The notes beneath the pieces are model-generated. The model did no database searches, was not told where the DNA came from, and saw only the letters and a program-made list of their open reading frames with translations. A DNA stretch of 64,000 nt from Ardenticatenales bacterium (GTDB taxonomy: Bacteria; Chloroflexota; Anaerolineae; Promineifilales; Promineifilaceae): positions 62,001 through 126,000 of the forward strand of contig JACKBM010000003.1 in NCBI GenBank assembly GCA_020634575.1, in the 5' to 3' direction. A program made the translations under genes and the position numbers. Within the stretch, counting starts at the first letter, position 1, and each line of letters begins with the position of its first letter. Positions 18,912 to 26,872 of the stretch are shown here, piece by piece.

Positions 18912-19010
18912 GGGATTTCCTCGTTCGGATTGCTGGTGGCTTGCGCGAAAAGGCTCGGCGCGAAGCACCGTGCTTTCATAGCCAATGTCTGGCTCCGATG
19001 AGCGTATTAT

Positions 19011-19121
19011 GGATTCCCGCCTGCGCGGGAATGACGTCGAACATTATCCTAGTTCAAGCGATGAGTTGCCATTCATCACAGCCCTTCTTGCGTCGTCATT
19101 CCCGCGGACGCGGGAATCCAT
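19011..19121. repeat. Pair of dRS3-like inverted repeats
   Basis: Two inverted copies, ggattcccgcctgcgcggga at 19011 and the reverse-oriented copy at 19092-19121, each fit ATTCCC-N8-GGGAAT. This is the form of the neisserial dRS3 repeat and of similar repeats in many other bacteria. Both copies extend into gacgtc/gtcgtc. They fill the centre of the 374-bp spacer 18912-19285, where no gene is visible. The copies are inverted relative to each other, so a large stem-loop could form. Confidence 0.8.
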
Positions 19122-19285
19122 CACGCCAATCTAGCTAAACGCTGGCCTGATTGTGCCCTGAATGCAATTGTGCTTTACGATCTTCAGGTCAGGACAACCA
19201 ACTCAACAGGTTGTAGCCATCTTTCCTCAAGAGCGCAATAATTCCCTCTGAACTTATCATCATGCCCACGACAAAGGAGTTTCCC

Positions 19286-20261
19286 ATGATCGTTGTCGCC
19301 AGTGAAAATGGCAAGGCCGGTATTCAGGCCTCAATTGATGTGCTGCGCGCCGGCGGCTCGGCCGTTGACGCCGTCGAGGCGGGTATTCGCCTGGTAGAGA
19401 CACCGGCCGATCATTCCGTCGCCGCAACAGTTACCCAACCTGCTGGGCGAACTGGAGCTGGATGCTCTCTATCATGAACGGCCGTACTTTGGAGAGCGGC
19501 GCTGTCTGTGCCTCAAGAACTATTCCGCTACTTCTGCAGCCCGCAAGGTGATGGAGCGGCTGCCCATATGTCCTCCTGGCTGGCGAGGGCGCCTCCGCTT
19601 TGCCGCCGAGCTGGGCTTTGACCGGGATGAGGATATGGTCGGCGAGGAGCTGAAGGCGTTGCGAGAGCGGTTCCTTACGTCGGTTATGGGCGCCGAGCGG
19701 TTTGCCGACATTGAAAATCTGCCGGATATGGCGGACTGGGTCAAGGTCAGCACGGATCCGGAAAAGAAGTTTGGGACCGTCAATTTCATTGCCCAGGACA
19801 AAAATGGTGATATTTGCACCGGCGTCAGCACCAGTGGCTGGGCCTGGAAATACCCGGGCCGGGTGGGTGACTCGCCCATCATCGGCGCCGGCAATTACGC
19901 CGACAACCGCTACGGCGCTGCCGCCTGTACCGGCACCGGCGAGATGGCGATCCGCGCCTGCACCGCTCATAGCCTGGTCTTTTATATGAAGATGGGCATG
20001 TCGGTGGCAGACGCATCCAAACAGGCGATGGCTGACCTGCGCGACCTGGGCGGGCCGTACATCTCGCGCATGAACCTGATTTCCCTGGACAAGGACGGCA
20101 ATCATTTTGGCTGCACCAGTATGGCCGGCCAATATTACAAGAATTACAGCCTGAAACCGGGCGCCTACATTTTCCAGCGGGCGGACATGGACAGCTTTGA
20201 GGAAGCGGAGCGTTTCTTCGTGGAAATCCCCACCCGTTGGCCGAGCGAAGAAGGAGGTTAG
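19286..20261 (+). pseudogene. Frameshifted N4-(beta-N-acetylglucosaminyl)-L-asparaginase-like gene
   Basis: The start (ATG 19286, after aaaggag) gives MIVVASENGKAGIQASIDVL and then ADHSV in frame 1. The rest of a glycosylasparaginase-type Ntn hydrolase continues in other frames. GRNSYPNLLGELELDA can be read after a missing base near 19426, SIMNGRTLESGAVCA after a shift near 19467, and a further shift occurs near 19510. At least one more lies in 19555-19590 before the long 3' frame. That frame keeps the autocleavage threonine (GTVNFIA) and GAGNYAD. At least four indels within 200 bp destroy the N-terminal half. Either the gene is dead or this stretch is poorly sequenced. An intact enzyme would cleave the GlcNAc-Asn bond. 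Confidence 0.85.
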
Positions 20262-20263
20262 AG

Positions 20264-21019
20264 ATGAAAGCAGCGCAGAATTTGATGGCGAAGGTGAACC
20301 GGGGCGATGTCGTGACCGGTTTGTTGGTGATGAATCATGTCTGGCTGGAGCTGATCGAGATCAGCCGAAATGCCGGGCTGGATTACCTGATTCTGGATAT
20401 GGAGCATGGTTCGCCGAACGTGGATATGGTGGTGGAGATGTGCGCCATCGGGCGGATGCTGGATTTTCCGGTGTTGATCCGGCCGGTTGACCACGAGATG
20501 AGCACCATCCGCAAAGCGATCGACATGGGGCCCTGCGGCTTTCTGCTGCCCACGGTGCAATCCGCGGCTGACCTGGACAAGGTGCGCGACGCCATCTACA
20601 TGCCGCCGCGCGGCCAGCGCCGCCCCGGCAGCCGCGGCAACGCCTGGGTCTCCGGCCTGCACCTGGAAGCGTGGCAACGCCAGGTGGAGGACCATTTCAT
20701 TATCCTGCCCCAGATCGAGACGCAACGTGGCCTGGATAACCGGGCCGAGATCGCCGGCCACGAGATCACCACCGCCATGGCCCACGGCCCCTACGACCTC
20801 TCGTACGACCTCGGTGTCGGCGGCGCCATGAGTGGCCCGGAAGTGAGCGCCGCCAACAAGCAGATCCAGGCCGCGGCCCACGCCGCCGGCAAAAAGATGT
20901 GGGTCATCGGCGACGGCCCGGCCCTGCGCGCGCAGGGTTACACCTTCATCTGCCTCGGCGCACCGATGGGGATTTTGGGCAATGCGCTGAAGGGGATGGT
21001 GAGCCGGACGGTGGCCTAA
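20264..21019 (+). CDS. HpcH/HpaI family aldolase
   Basis: The protein has 251 residues from ATG 20264, chosen because aaggagg lies 7 bases ahead and MKAAQNLMAKVNRG matches the usual start. It is a TIM-barrel class II aldolase of the 2,4-dihydroxyhept-2-ene-1,7-dioate / 2-keto-3-deoxy-sugar-acid type, with LILDMEHG, GPCGFLLPTVQ and LPQIET. These enzymes split 2-keto-3-deoxy acids into pyruvate or oxaloacetate-derived products and an aldehyde, with a divalent metal. It starts 2 bp after the broken asparaginase-like gene and is followed by a broken isomerase-like gene, so it may be the surviving part of a sugar-acid catabolic operon. Confidence 0.9.
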   Translation: MKAAQNLMAKVNRGDVVTGLLVMNHVWLELIEISRNAGLDYLILDMEHGSPNVDMVVEMCAIGRMLDFPVLIRPVDHEMSTIRKAIDMGPCGFLLPTVQSAADLDKVRDAIYMPPRGQRRPGSRGNAWVSGLHLEAWQRQVEDHFIILPQIETQRGLDNRAEIAGHEITTAMAHGPYDLSYDLGVGGAMSGPEVSAANKQIQAAAHAAGKKMWVIGDGPALRAQGYTFICLGAPMGILGNALKGMVSRTVA

Positions 21020-21022
21020 GCT

Positions 21023-21500
21023 GTCATCTCGAGAAACACGTTTGCCGTGAGAGGCGACCAATAAGAGGCCGAGATCCCTCGCCTGATGTTGCGCTGACCG
21101 GCCGGTAGCTGCTTCGACTGACCGCCTGTTGCGCAGCCAGCCATCGGCCGGTCCTGCCAGCGCCCTGGAGCCGGGTCTCTCGCTTCGTCGCGATGGGCGT
21201 AATAGCCGAGTGCTGATCGCTGCTAAGAAACTGGGCGCATTTGGCGGACAATCCTTGGCTTTCGGCTTAATGCAGACTGGATTCCTGCGGGAGTTTACCC
21301 CTGTCGGGGGCAGGAATGACGACGCAAGAAAAGGGCGTAAACCTTTTGTACAGATTCGAGAAATGCCTGCTTTTCGACGTCATTCCGCGAAGGTGGAATC
21401 CATAATGTATCCGCTCGCGACCTACGCTGGCGGAATCAAATCTAGCCCTGTTTCTTGCCTCATCGAACGCGGTCCGCCGCGTGGCCATTCTCGAGATGAC
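21023..21500. repeat. Repeat-filled spacer bounded by 13-bp inverted repeats
   Basis: gtcatctcgagaa (21023-21035) and ttctcgagatgac (21488-21500) are perfect complements and bound a 478-bp stretch without a credible gene. Inside are one ACCGGCCGGT (21097), a ggattcctgc...gcaggaat pair (21279-21318), a gtcattcc...ggaatcc unit (21378-21400), and a gaacgcggtccgccgcgtgg segment near 21466 that recurs near 55970 and 56900. It resembles a small non-autonomous mobile element or a nest of dispersed repeats; no target-site duplication was recognised. Confidence 0.6.
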
Positions 21501-21539
21501 GTCGATTAGTGGCGTCACGAGCCGAAGTCAGAAGGTGAA

Positions 21540-22313
21540 ATGATGGATTTATCTTGCTGCATTTGGGCCCTCGCGGGCGACGAACAGACAAAACTGACCG
21601 AAGCCGCCCGGCTTGGCTTCCGCCAGATCGATATCCAGCCGGGGATGCTGGCCGATGGTGCCGCGCTGGCGCTGGCTGATTCGCTGGGGCTGACGGTCCG
21701 CTGTGTAGGCCTCTCCTTTGGGTTGGCCGCCGATGTTGCCCTGGATAGCGCTGACGAGGTAGCCCGGCAGGCAGCCATCCAACAGGCTAACGACGGACTA
21801 GAAACTGCGGCGCAGCTCGGCGCGAGACGCGGCCTATGTTGTGCCGACCTTCGACGCAGACCCGGCGGCGCTGGCCCGCTACGGCGCCTCATTGCAGCAG
21901 CTGGCGACTGCCGCCGCCGCGCACGGCATTAAGGTTTGCATCGAGCATTTCCCGGGCCGGGCCCTGCCCACAGCGGCGGCAACTCTGGCCTTTATCAAAG
22001 GGCTGGGTCATGATAATCTGTATCTGTTGCTGGACCTGGGCCATCTACAGATGTCAGGTGAAGATCCGGCGGCTGTGATTCAGGCGGCCGGCAACCGGCT
22101 GGGCTATGTCCATCTGGATGACAATGATGGCGTGGGCGACCTGCATTGGGCGCTGCTGGACGGCGTGATGACCGAGGCGAGCCTGGGTGCGGCGCTCGCG
22201 GCGCTGCGTGAGGTTGGCTACGGCGGCCCCCTCAGCCTCGAGCTGAGCCCCCGCCTCCCCGACGTCCCACCGCCCTCACCCACAGCGCCACCACCGTCCG
22301 CCGCCTGCTATAA
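21540..22313 (+). pseudogene. Frameshifted sugar phosphate isomerase/epimerase-like TIM-barrel gene
   Basis: The first frame (ATG 21540 or 21543, after agaaggtgaa) gives an N-terminal barrel with LGFRQIDIQPG. Near 21820-21840 the reading moves to another frame, which gives DAAYVVPTFDADPAALARYG, then GIKVCIEHFPG, LLLDLGHLQMSG and GYVHLDDNDG, the signature of the xylose isomerase-like/AP endonuclease 2 superfamily. A further shift near 22267 is likely, because a third frame gives a sensible end (TALTHSATTVRRLL, stop 22311-22313); without it the frame runs into the repeat downstream to 22392. With two frameshifts it is a pseudogene or a sequencing casualty. The intact enzyme would isomerise or epimerise a sugar, fitting the adjacent aldolase. 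Confidence 0.8.
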
Positions 22314-22350
22314 CTGGCAGGCTTTTGACGGGATTGCTGCGGAGGAAGAG

Positions 22351-22432
22351 TGGCCACAGATTAGCACGGATTCAACACGGATTTTTCTATGAAAAGAAAT
22401 CCGTGCCTAATCCGTGTTAATCCGTGGCCAAA
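22351..22432. repeat. Paired 'cacggatt' dispersed repeat, copy B
   Basis: Left arm 22351-22386 (ccacagattagcacggatt and a further cacggattttt) and right arm 22396-22432 (aatccgtgcctaatccgtg, then ttaatccgtggcc) are nearly perfect complements with a loop of about 10 bases, so a long hairpin can form. The element lies between the broken isomerase gene and the methyltransferase, and the shifted isomerase frame reads into it. Confidence 0.9.
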
Positions 22433-22460
22433 TTTCTGAATCAACTTTGACGAGGCTGAA

Positions 22461-23357
22461 ATGAGTGAAAAGGAATCGAAATGGGCAGAGGCGTTGTGGC
22501 GGGTTTATAACCGGCCGGTGCCGCCCGTTCCCTGGGCCGAAGGGGGCAATCTCCCCTGGAACGACCCCGAATTTAGCGAGCGGATGCTGCGTGAGCATCT
22601 CAACGAGGCCCACGGCGCCGCCACCCGGCAGACGCCGGAGCGGCTGGCCATCCTGGATTGGCTCTGGACCCACATGGCCCTGACGCCGGAAGCCAACATT
22701 CTGGACGTCACCTGTGGCCCCGGCCTCTATTCTGTGCCGCTGGCCCAGCGCGGCTGCCGGGTGACGGGCGTTGACTTCGCGCCGGCCAGCATTCGCCATG
22801 CCCGGGACCTGGCCGAGGTGGAAGGTGTGGCGGATCGCTGCCAGTTCATCGAGTCGGATGTGCGGGCGATGGGCAGCGAGGCAGTGCCGCTGGCAGCTGA
22901 TAGCTACGATGCAGCCCTGTTCATCTACGGGCAATGGTCGGTGTTTACCCGCGAAGAGTCCCTGGCCCTATTGCGCCAGATTAACCGGGCGCTCAAACCG
23001 GGTGGTCGGATTTGTCTGGAGCTACTGGACCCGTCCCAGATTGACCGCAAAGCCAGCAACTGGTGGTACGCGGATGAGGGCCGGCTCTGGGGCGACGAGC
23101 CATTCCTGCACATGGGCGAGCGCTACTGGGATGAAGAGAGCCGGACGGCCATCGAGCGCTTTTACACCATTCACCTGGGCAGCGGCAAGCTGGACCAGGT
23201 GATGTTGTGCGATGTGGCCTACCGGCCGGAAGAGGTCGTCGCTGCCCTGGAACAGACTGGCTTCGGCAATGTCCAGATCCAGCACAACTGGTCTGACCTG
23301 AAGTTGTATGACGAAGGGGAATGGATCGTTTATGTGGCTGAAAAGGTGAGTGAGTAA
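22461..23357 (+). CDS. Class I SAM-dependent methyltransferase
   Basis: The 298-residue protein has the Rossmann methyltransferase motifs: motif I ILDVTCGPGLYSVPLA (about residues 76-91), motif II VTGVDFAP with acidic Asp, motif III around FIESDVRAM, and motif IV YDAALFIYGQW. The C-terminal half is a beta-rich cap (FYTIHLGSGKLDQV). The substrate is unknown; the overall arrangement resembles small-molecule methyltransferases. GAGG upstream of the ATG supports the start. It converges with the YihY gene, 13 bp away. Confidence 0.92.
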   Translation: MSEKESKWAEALWRVYNRPVPPVPWAEGGNLPWNDPEFSERMLREHLNEAHGAATRQTPERLAILDWLWTHMALTPEANILDVTCGPGLYSVPLAQRGCRVTGVDFAPASIRHARDLAEVEGVADRCQFIESDVRAMGSEAVPLAADSYDAALFIYGQWSVFTREESLALLRQINRALKPGGRICLELLDPSQIDRKASNWWYADEGRLWGDEPFLHMGERYWDEESRTAIERFYTIHLGSGKLDQVMLCDVAYRPEEVVAALEQTGFGNVQIQHNWSDLKLYDEGEWIVYVAEKVSE

Positions 23358-23370
23358 GGCACGAAGGGCC

Positions 23371-24210
23371 TTACTCACTCACCACATGATTACCCAGGCC
23401 CAGGATGCGGGTGAGGGCGGCGCCGAAGAGGAAGATCATGGAGACGTAGTAGATGACCAGCAACGTCACCAGGAGTGATCCGGCCACGCCATAGGCTGAC
23501 CCGGCCGATGAGCGGCCCACGTACCAGCTCACGGCCCAGAGACCAAGCCGGAACAACAGCGCGGTCACCATCCCGCCGATAAACGCATCCTGCCAGGGGA
23601 TAACCGCATTGGGCAGGATACGAAAGATCAGACCAAAGAGCAGGGTCATCAGGACCAGCCCCAACACAGCGCTTACAAATGGCACCCAGTTAAAGCGAAA
23701 GAAGGTTTCCGGCAGGGCGGACGCCAGTGCTGATAGGGCGGTCTGGCCAATCAAGACCAGGACCAGCAGCAAACCAAAGCCCAAAACCATCACAAAAGCA
23801 AGCGCGCGTTCCTTCAACGTGCGCCAGATAGGTTTCTGGGGTTGCTCGATACCCCACAGCCGGTTCAGAATATCTTGCAGCTGATTGAAGACGTTGGAGG
23901 CGCCCGCAATCAGGATAAGAACGCCCACAAAGGCCGCCAGGCCGCCCGATGTGGAGCGTCCGGCGCTCTCAATAATCGGCACAATGGTATCGGCGACGCT
24001 GGCCGGTAGCTGGCGCGAAATGAGGGCAATGAGCTCCAGCCGGGCCGTCTCGTCGTCAAAAATCAGGTCCAGCACCCCCATGGCTACTACAACCAGGGGT
24101 GACAGCGAGATCAGCGCATAAAACGCCAGCGCCGCCGCCAGCCGCGGCGCTCGCTGCGCCTGAAAAAGCGCATAGCTATCGCGCAGAAGTGAATAAAGCC
24201 GACTGAGCAT
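23371..24210 (-). CDS. YihY/BrkB family inner membrane protein
   Basis: The 279-residue polytopic protein has the family opening AALAFYALISLSPLVVVAMG and six predicted helices, including FVGVLILIAGASNVFNQLQ, FVMVLGFGLLLVLVLIGQ, VLGLVLMTLLFGLIFRI and LLVTLLVIYYVSMIFLFGAA. The family was once annotated as ribonuclease BN, which is wrong; its transport role is unsettled. Length and motifs are typical. Monocistronic; its C-terminus overlaps nothing but converges on the methyltransferase. Confidence 0.93.
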   Translation of the reverse strand: MLSRLYSLLRDSYALFQAQRAPRLAAALAFYALISLSPLVVVAMGVLDLIFDDETARLELIALISRQLPASVADTIVPIIESAGRSTSGGLAAFVGVLILIAGASNVFNQLQDILNRLWGIEQPQKPIWRTLKERALAFVMVLGFGLLLVLVLIGQTALSALASALPETFFRFNWVPFVSAVLGLVLMTLLFGLIFRILPNAVIPWQDAFIGGMVTALLFRLGLWAVSWYVGRSSAGSAYGVAGSLLVTLLVIYYVSMIFLFGAALTRILGLGNHVVSE

Positions 24211-24229
24211 ACACTCTCATCCTAACAGC

Positions 24230-24255
24230 TAACAGCTAATAGCTATTAGCTGTTA
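24230..24255. repeat. 26-bp perfect palindrome over the 3' end of the first LVIVD gene
   Basis: The 26 bases from taacagctaat to attagctgtta are fully self-complementary around the central agct (24241-24244). A further partial copy (taacagc) lies at 24223. The palindrome covers the last codons and stop (TAA, 24246-24248) of the LVIVD gene. In RNA it could form a hairpin and act as a weak terminator for the LVIVD operon, though no clean T-run follows. Confidence 0.8.
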
Positions 24256-26870
24256 GTTATTAGTGGTAAGTAGAGCCGCTGGACGGGGCCGAAGAGGGCG
24301 AAGCGGCCGGTGGTGCAAATTCCCTGGGTGAATTGGTTGCTGGGTTGATTGATGCTGCCGGTTGTGGGTGGGGTGCAGCTCAGGCCGGCGTCGGGCCAGG
24401 CCGGTGGTTGCCATTGGCGCAGGGCCAGACCGGCTTCATTTGCCAGCCCCAGGTCGACGTTGCTGTAGTTGATGGTTACTGGCAGCGGCAGCAGGAATTC
24501 GTAGTCGGGCAGCTGCTCGCCAGCGCGGTAGACCGCCAGGTCAAAGGCGTGGCCCAGCCAATTTTCGTCGCCGAGGTTAAGCGCCAGGGTAGGTGTGAGG
24601 ACCAGGGTGATGGTTTCGCTGAGGGCACCGGCCGGTACCGAGACCAGCGTCGCCAACCCCTGCGTGTCGTTGAAAAAGAGCGAGCCGCCCGCCGCCCCCA
24701 CGGTGGCCGTCACTGGCGCTGGCAGAACGACAAAATCCGCCGCCAGCTGGCTCGGCGGCACCGTCACCGCACGCTGGGTCGGCGTAAACACAAAACTGCC
24801 CTGCCCCGGCTCGATGGTGTAGCTCCCGGCTGCCAGCCCGTCGAACTGGTATGCGCCTGATCCATCTGTCACCATGGCTGGCTGGCCGGTCAGCGCGATG
24901 GTGGCGCCGGCAAACGCGGCCCCGTTTGGCTGCCGGACGTGGCCGGCCACCTGGAATTGCTGGGCCAGCTGGTAAAGACCAGATTCGCCGGCCGCGCCCA
25001 AAACCCGGTCGCCGCTAAAGGCCACCGCAGTTGGGACCCAGCCATCGTCATAAAACGCAACCTCAACCGGCTGCCCGGGCTGGCTCACGTCCAGAACGCG
25101 CAGGCCGCCATTAACCGTACCTGCCAGCAAGTAATTCCCTGCCAGCGCCACGGAGTTAATGTTCCAGCCCGGCGTCCATTGGCCCGTTTCCTGGGGCGCG
25201 CCAGGTGCGCTGACATCCACAATGCGCAGACCAGCGCTGCCGGCGGCGACATAGGCGTAATTGTTTCTGACGACAACGGCGTCGGCGGACCAGGACGGAT
25301 TCAGCGCGCCGAGGAAGGTCGCATTGGGCGGTGAGGTGACGCCCAGAATGTGCAGGCCGGCAGCGCCGCCGGCGATGTAGGCGCGGCCCGCGACAATGGC
25401 GGTGTCGCCGCCCACGGCATAGCTGGCGACCTGGGTCATGGTCAGCGGCTGGCGCACATCGACGATTTGCAGGCCATTGTCATTATGGATGTAGGCAAAG
25501 CCGGCACTGACGCTGACGTGATAGGCGTTGGCTGTGTTGAAACTGGCCAGGCTGGTTGGCGCCAGGGGGTTTGCCACATCCAGCACTTGCAGCCGGCCGC
25601 CGCCACCGGCCGGTGGCGGCCCCAGCAAATAAGCCCGGTTACCGACCACCGCCAGATCGCGGATTTCGCTTAGCTCGCTGATGCGGCGCTGGCTGAGAGG
25701 CGCCGGCTCGTCGCCGGCCCATACCCAGAACACGGCCCGATCCGCCGGGATGCTGGAACCGGCGTAAATCAGACCATCCGCCAGGGCAACCGTTGTCGCC
25801 GGGGTCGGCCCGGCCCAGCTGGTGTTGAGGACCGGGTTGGTCGGGTCGCTGAGGTTGAGGATGTGCAGGCCGGCGTCGCCATGGGCCAGATAACCGGTAG
25901 GTCCATTCAGCAGAATGTCATAGGCGCCATAAGCACCGGTGATGTCGTAGTCGGTGACAAAGCTCGGCGCTGTGGCCACGGAAATATCAAAAACATCCAG
26001 CCCGGCCTGATTATGGACGACGCCGGCGCCATGCCGGCTGCTGTAGAGGTAGCCACCGGCGGCTGTGAGCCCGGCGGCCACGCCCGTGCCGACAAACCGT
26101 TCAGTTACAAAAGCGGGCTGGCCCGGATTACTGACATCCAGCACGGTGATCCGCACCACGCAACTCGCGCCATTACAGTCTGTCCAGCTGGCATAAACGT
26201 AATTGCCGACGAGCACCAGGCCGCCCGGCGGGCCGGACAGCGGGTATTCGCCCAGAATGGATGGGGCCAGGGGGGTGGCCAGGTTCAGCAGCGCCAGCCG
26301 GCCGTTTTCTTCAGCGGCCAGCCCGAGGCTACCGGCCGGATAAACCAGCCGCCAACTGCTCTGGGCCGGCAACGTTGTCCCGGCGACCGGGGCCGCCGGA
26401 TTGCTGATGTTGTAAGGGGTCAGCCCGCTGCCATGGGCGACGTACAGCGCTGTGCCGGCACGGGCCAGATCGTAGACCATCTGCCCGGTCAACGCCGTGC
26501 CAACCTGGGTCATAGCCGCCGGTTGCGCCGCATTTAGCCAATGCAGGCCGGTGCTGTCACCCACGTAGAGGATGGCGCCGCTCAGGGCCAGCGCCTGGGG
26601 CGGTTCAGCTAATGGCAGCATACCCAGGCGAGCCGGCGCGCCCGCGTCACTGACATCCAGCAGTTCCAGCACGGGACCACTGGCCAGGACCAGATCGTTC
26701 CCCTGGCGGGCAATGGCGGTGACGGCGCCGCCACTGTGGCCGATCAGCTGCAAATTGGCGCTGCTGGCCGGGGTAGCCGGCAGCGGTTGGGCCTGGACCA
26801 GCCAGCCGAGCAGCAACAGCGGCGCCAGTAGAGTCAGGGTGAGAAGCAAAAAGCGGACAGGTGAACGCAT
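24246..26870 (-). CDS. Secreted LVIVD-repeat propeller protein, paralogue A
   Basis: The 874-residue protein has an N-terminal signal segment (VRFLLLTLTLLAPLLLLGWL). About 15 LVIVD-type blades follow (LLDVSDAGAPARLG, VLDVANPLAPTSL, IVDVRQPLTMTQV, VLDVSQPGQPVEV), making up one or two beta-propellers to about residue 640. Next come a carboxypeptidase-regulatory-like domain (GATIALTGQPAMVTDGSGAY), a beta domain with VSVPAGAL resembling ZU5, and the tail QRLYLPLITNS. It is presumably exported and may bind surface polymers. It starts 2 bp after the stop of paralogue B, so the two form an operon with coupled translation. Confidence 0.88.
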   Translation of the reverse strand: MRSPVRFLLLTLTLLAPLLLLGWLVQAQPLPATPASSANLQLIGHSGGAVTAIARQGNDLVLASGPVLELLDVSDAGAPARLGMLPLAEPPQALALSGAILYVGDSTGLHWLNAAQPAAMTQVGTALTGQMVYDLARAGTALYVAHGSGLTPYNISNPAAPVAGTTLPAQSSWRLVYPAGSLGLAAEENGRLALLNLATPLAPSILGEYPLSGPPGGLVLVGNYVYASWTDCNGASCVVRITVLDVSNPGQPAFVTERFVGTGVAAGLTAAGGYLYSSRHGAGVVHNQAGLDVFDISVATAPSFVTDYDITGAYGAYDILLNGPTGYLAHGDAGLHILNLSDPTNPVLNTSWAGPTPATTVALADGLIYAGSSIPADRAVFWVWAGDEPAPLSQRRISELSEIRDLAVVGNRAYLLGPPPAGGGGRLQVLDVANPLAPTSLASFNTANAYHVSVSAGFAYIHNDNGLQIVDVRQPLTMTQVASYAVGGDTAIVAGRAYIAGGAAGLHILGVTSPPNATFLGALNPSWSADAVVVRNNYAYVAAGSAGLRIVDVSAPGAPQETGQWTPGWNINSVALAGNYLLAGTVNGGLRVLDVSQPGQPVEVAFYDDGWVPTAVAFSGDRVLGAAGESGLYQLAQQFQVAGHVRQPNGAAFAGATIALTGQPAMVTDGSGAYQFDGLAAGSYTIEPGQGSFVFTPTQRAVTVPPSQLAADFVVLPAPVTATVGAAGGSLFFNDTQGLATLVSVPAGALSETITLVLTPTLALNLGDENWLGHAFDLAVYRAGEQLPDYEFLLPLPVTINYSNVDLGLANEAGLALRQWQPPAWPDAGLSCTPPTTGSINQPSNQFTQGICTTGRFALFGPVQRLYLPLITNS

Positions 26871-26872
26871 AA

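Noticed and set aside
19286..22313. Programmed frameshifting as the explanation of the split frames
   Set aside because: Several indels of both signs with no slippery heptamer or downstream structure at each site; decay or sequence error is simpler.
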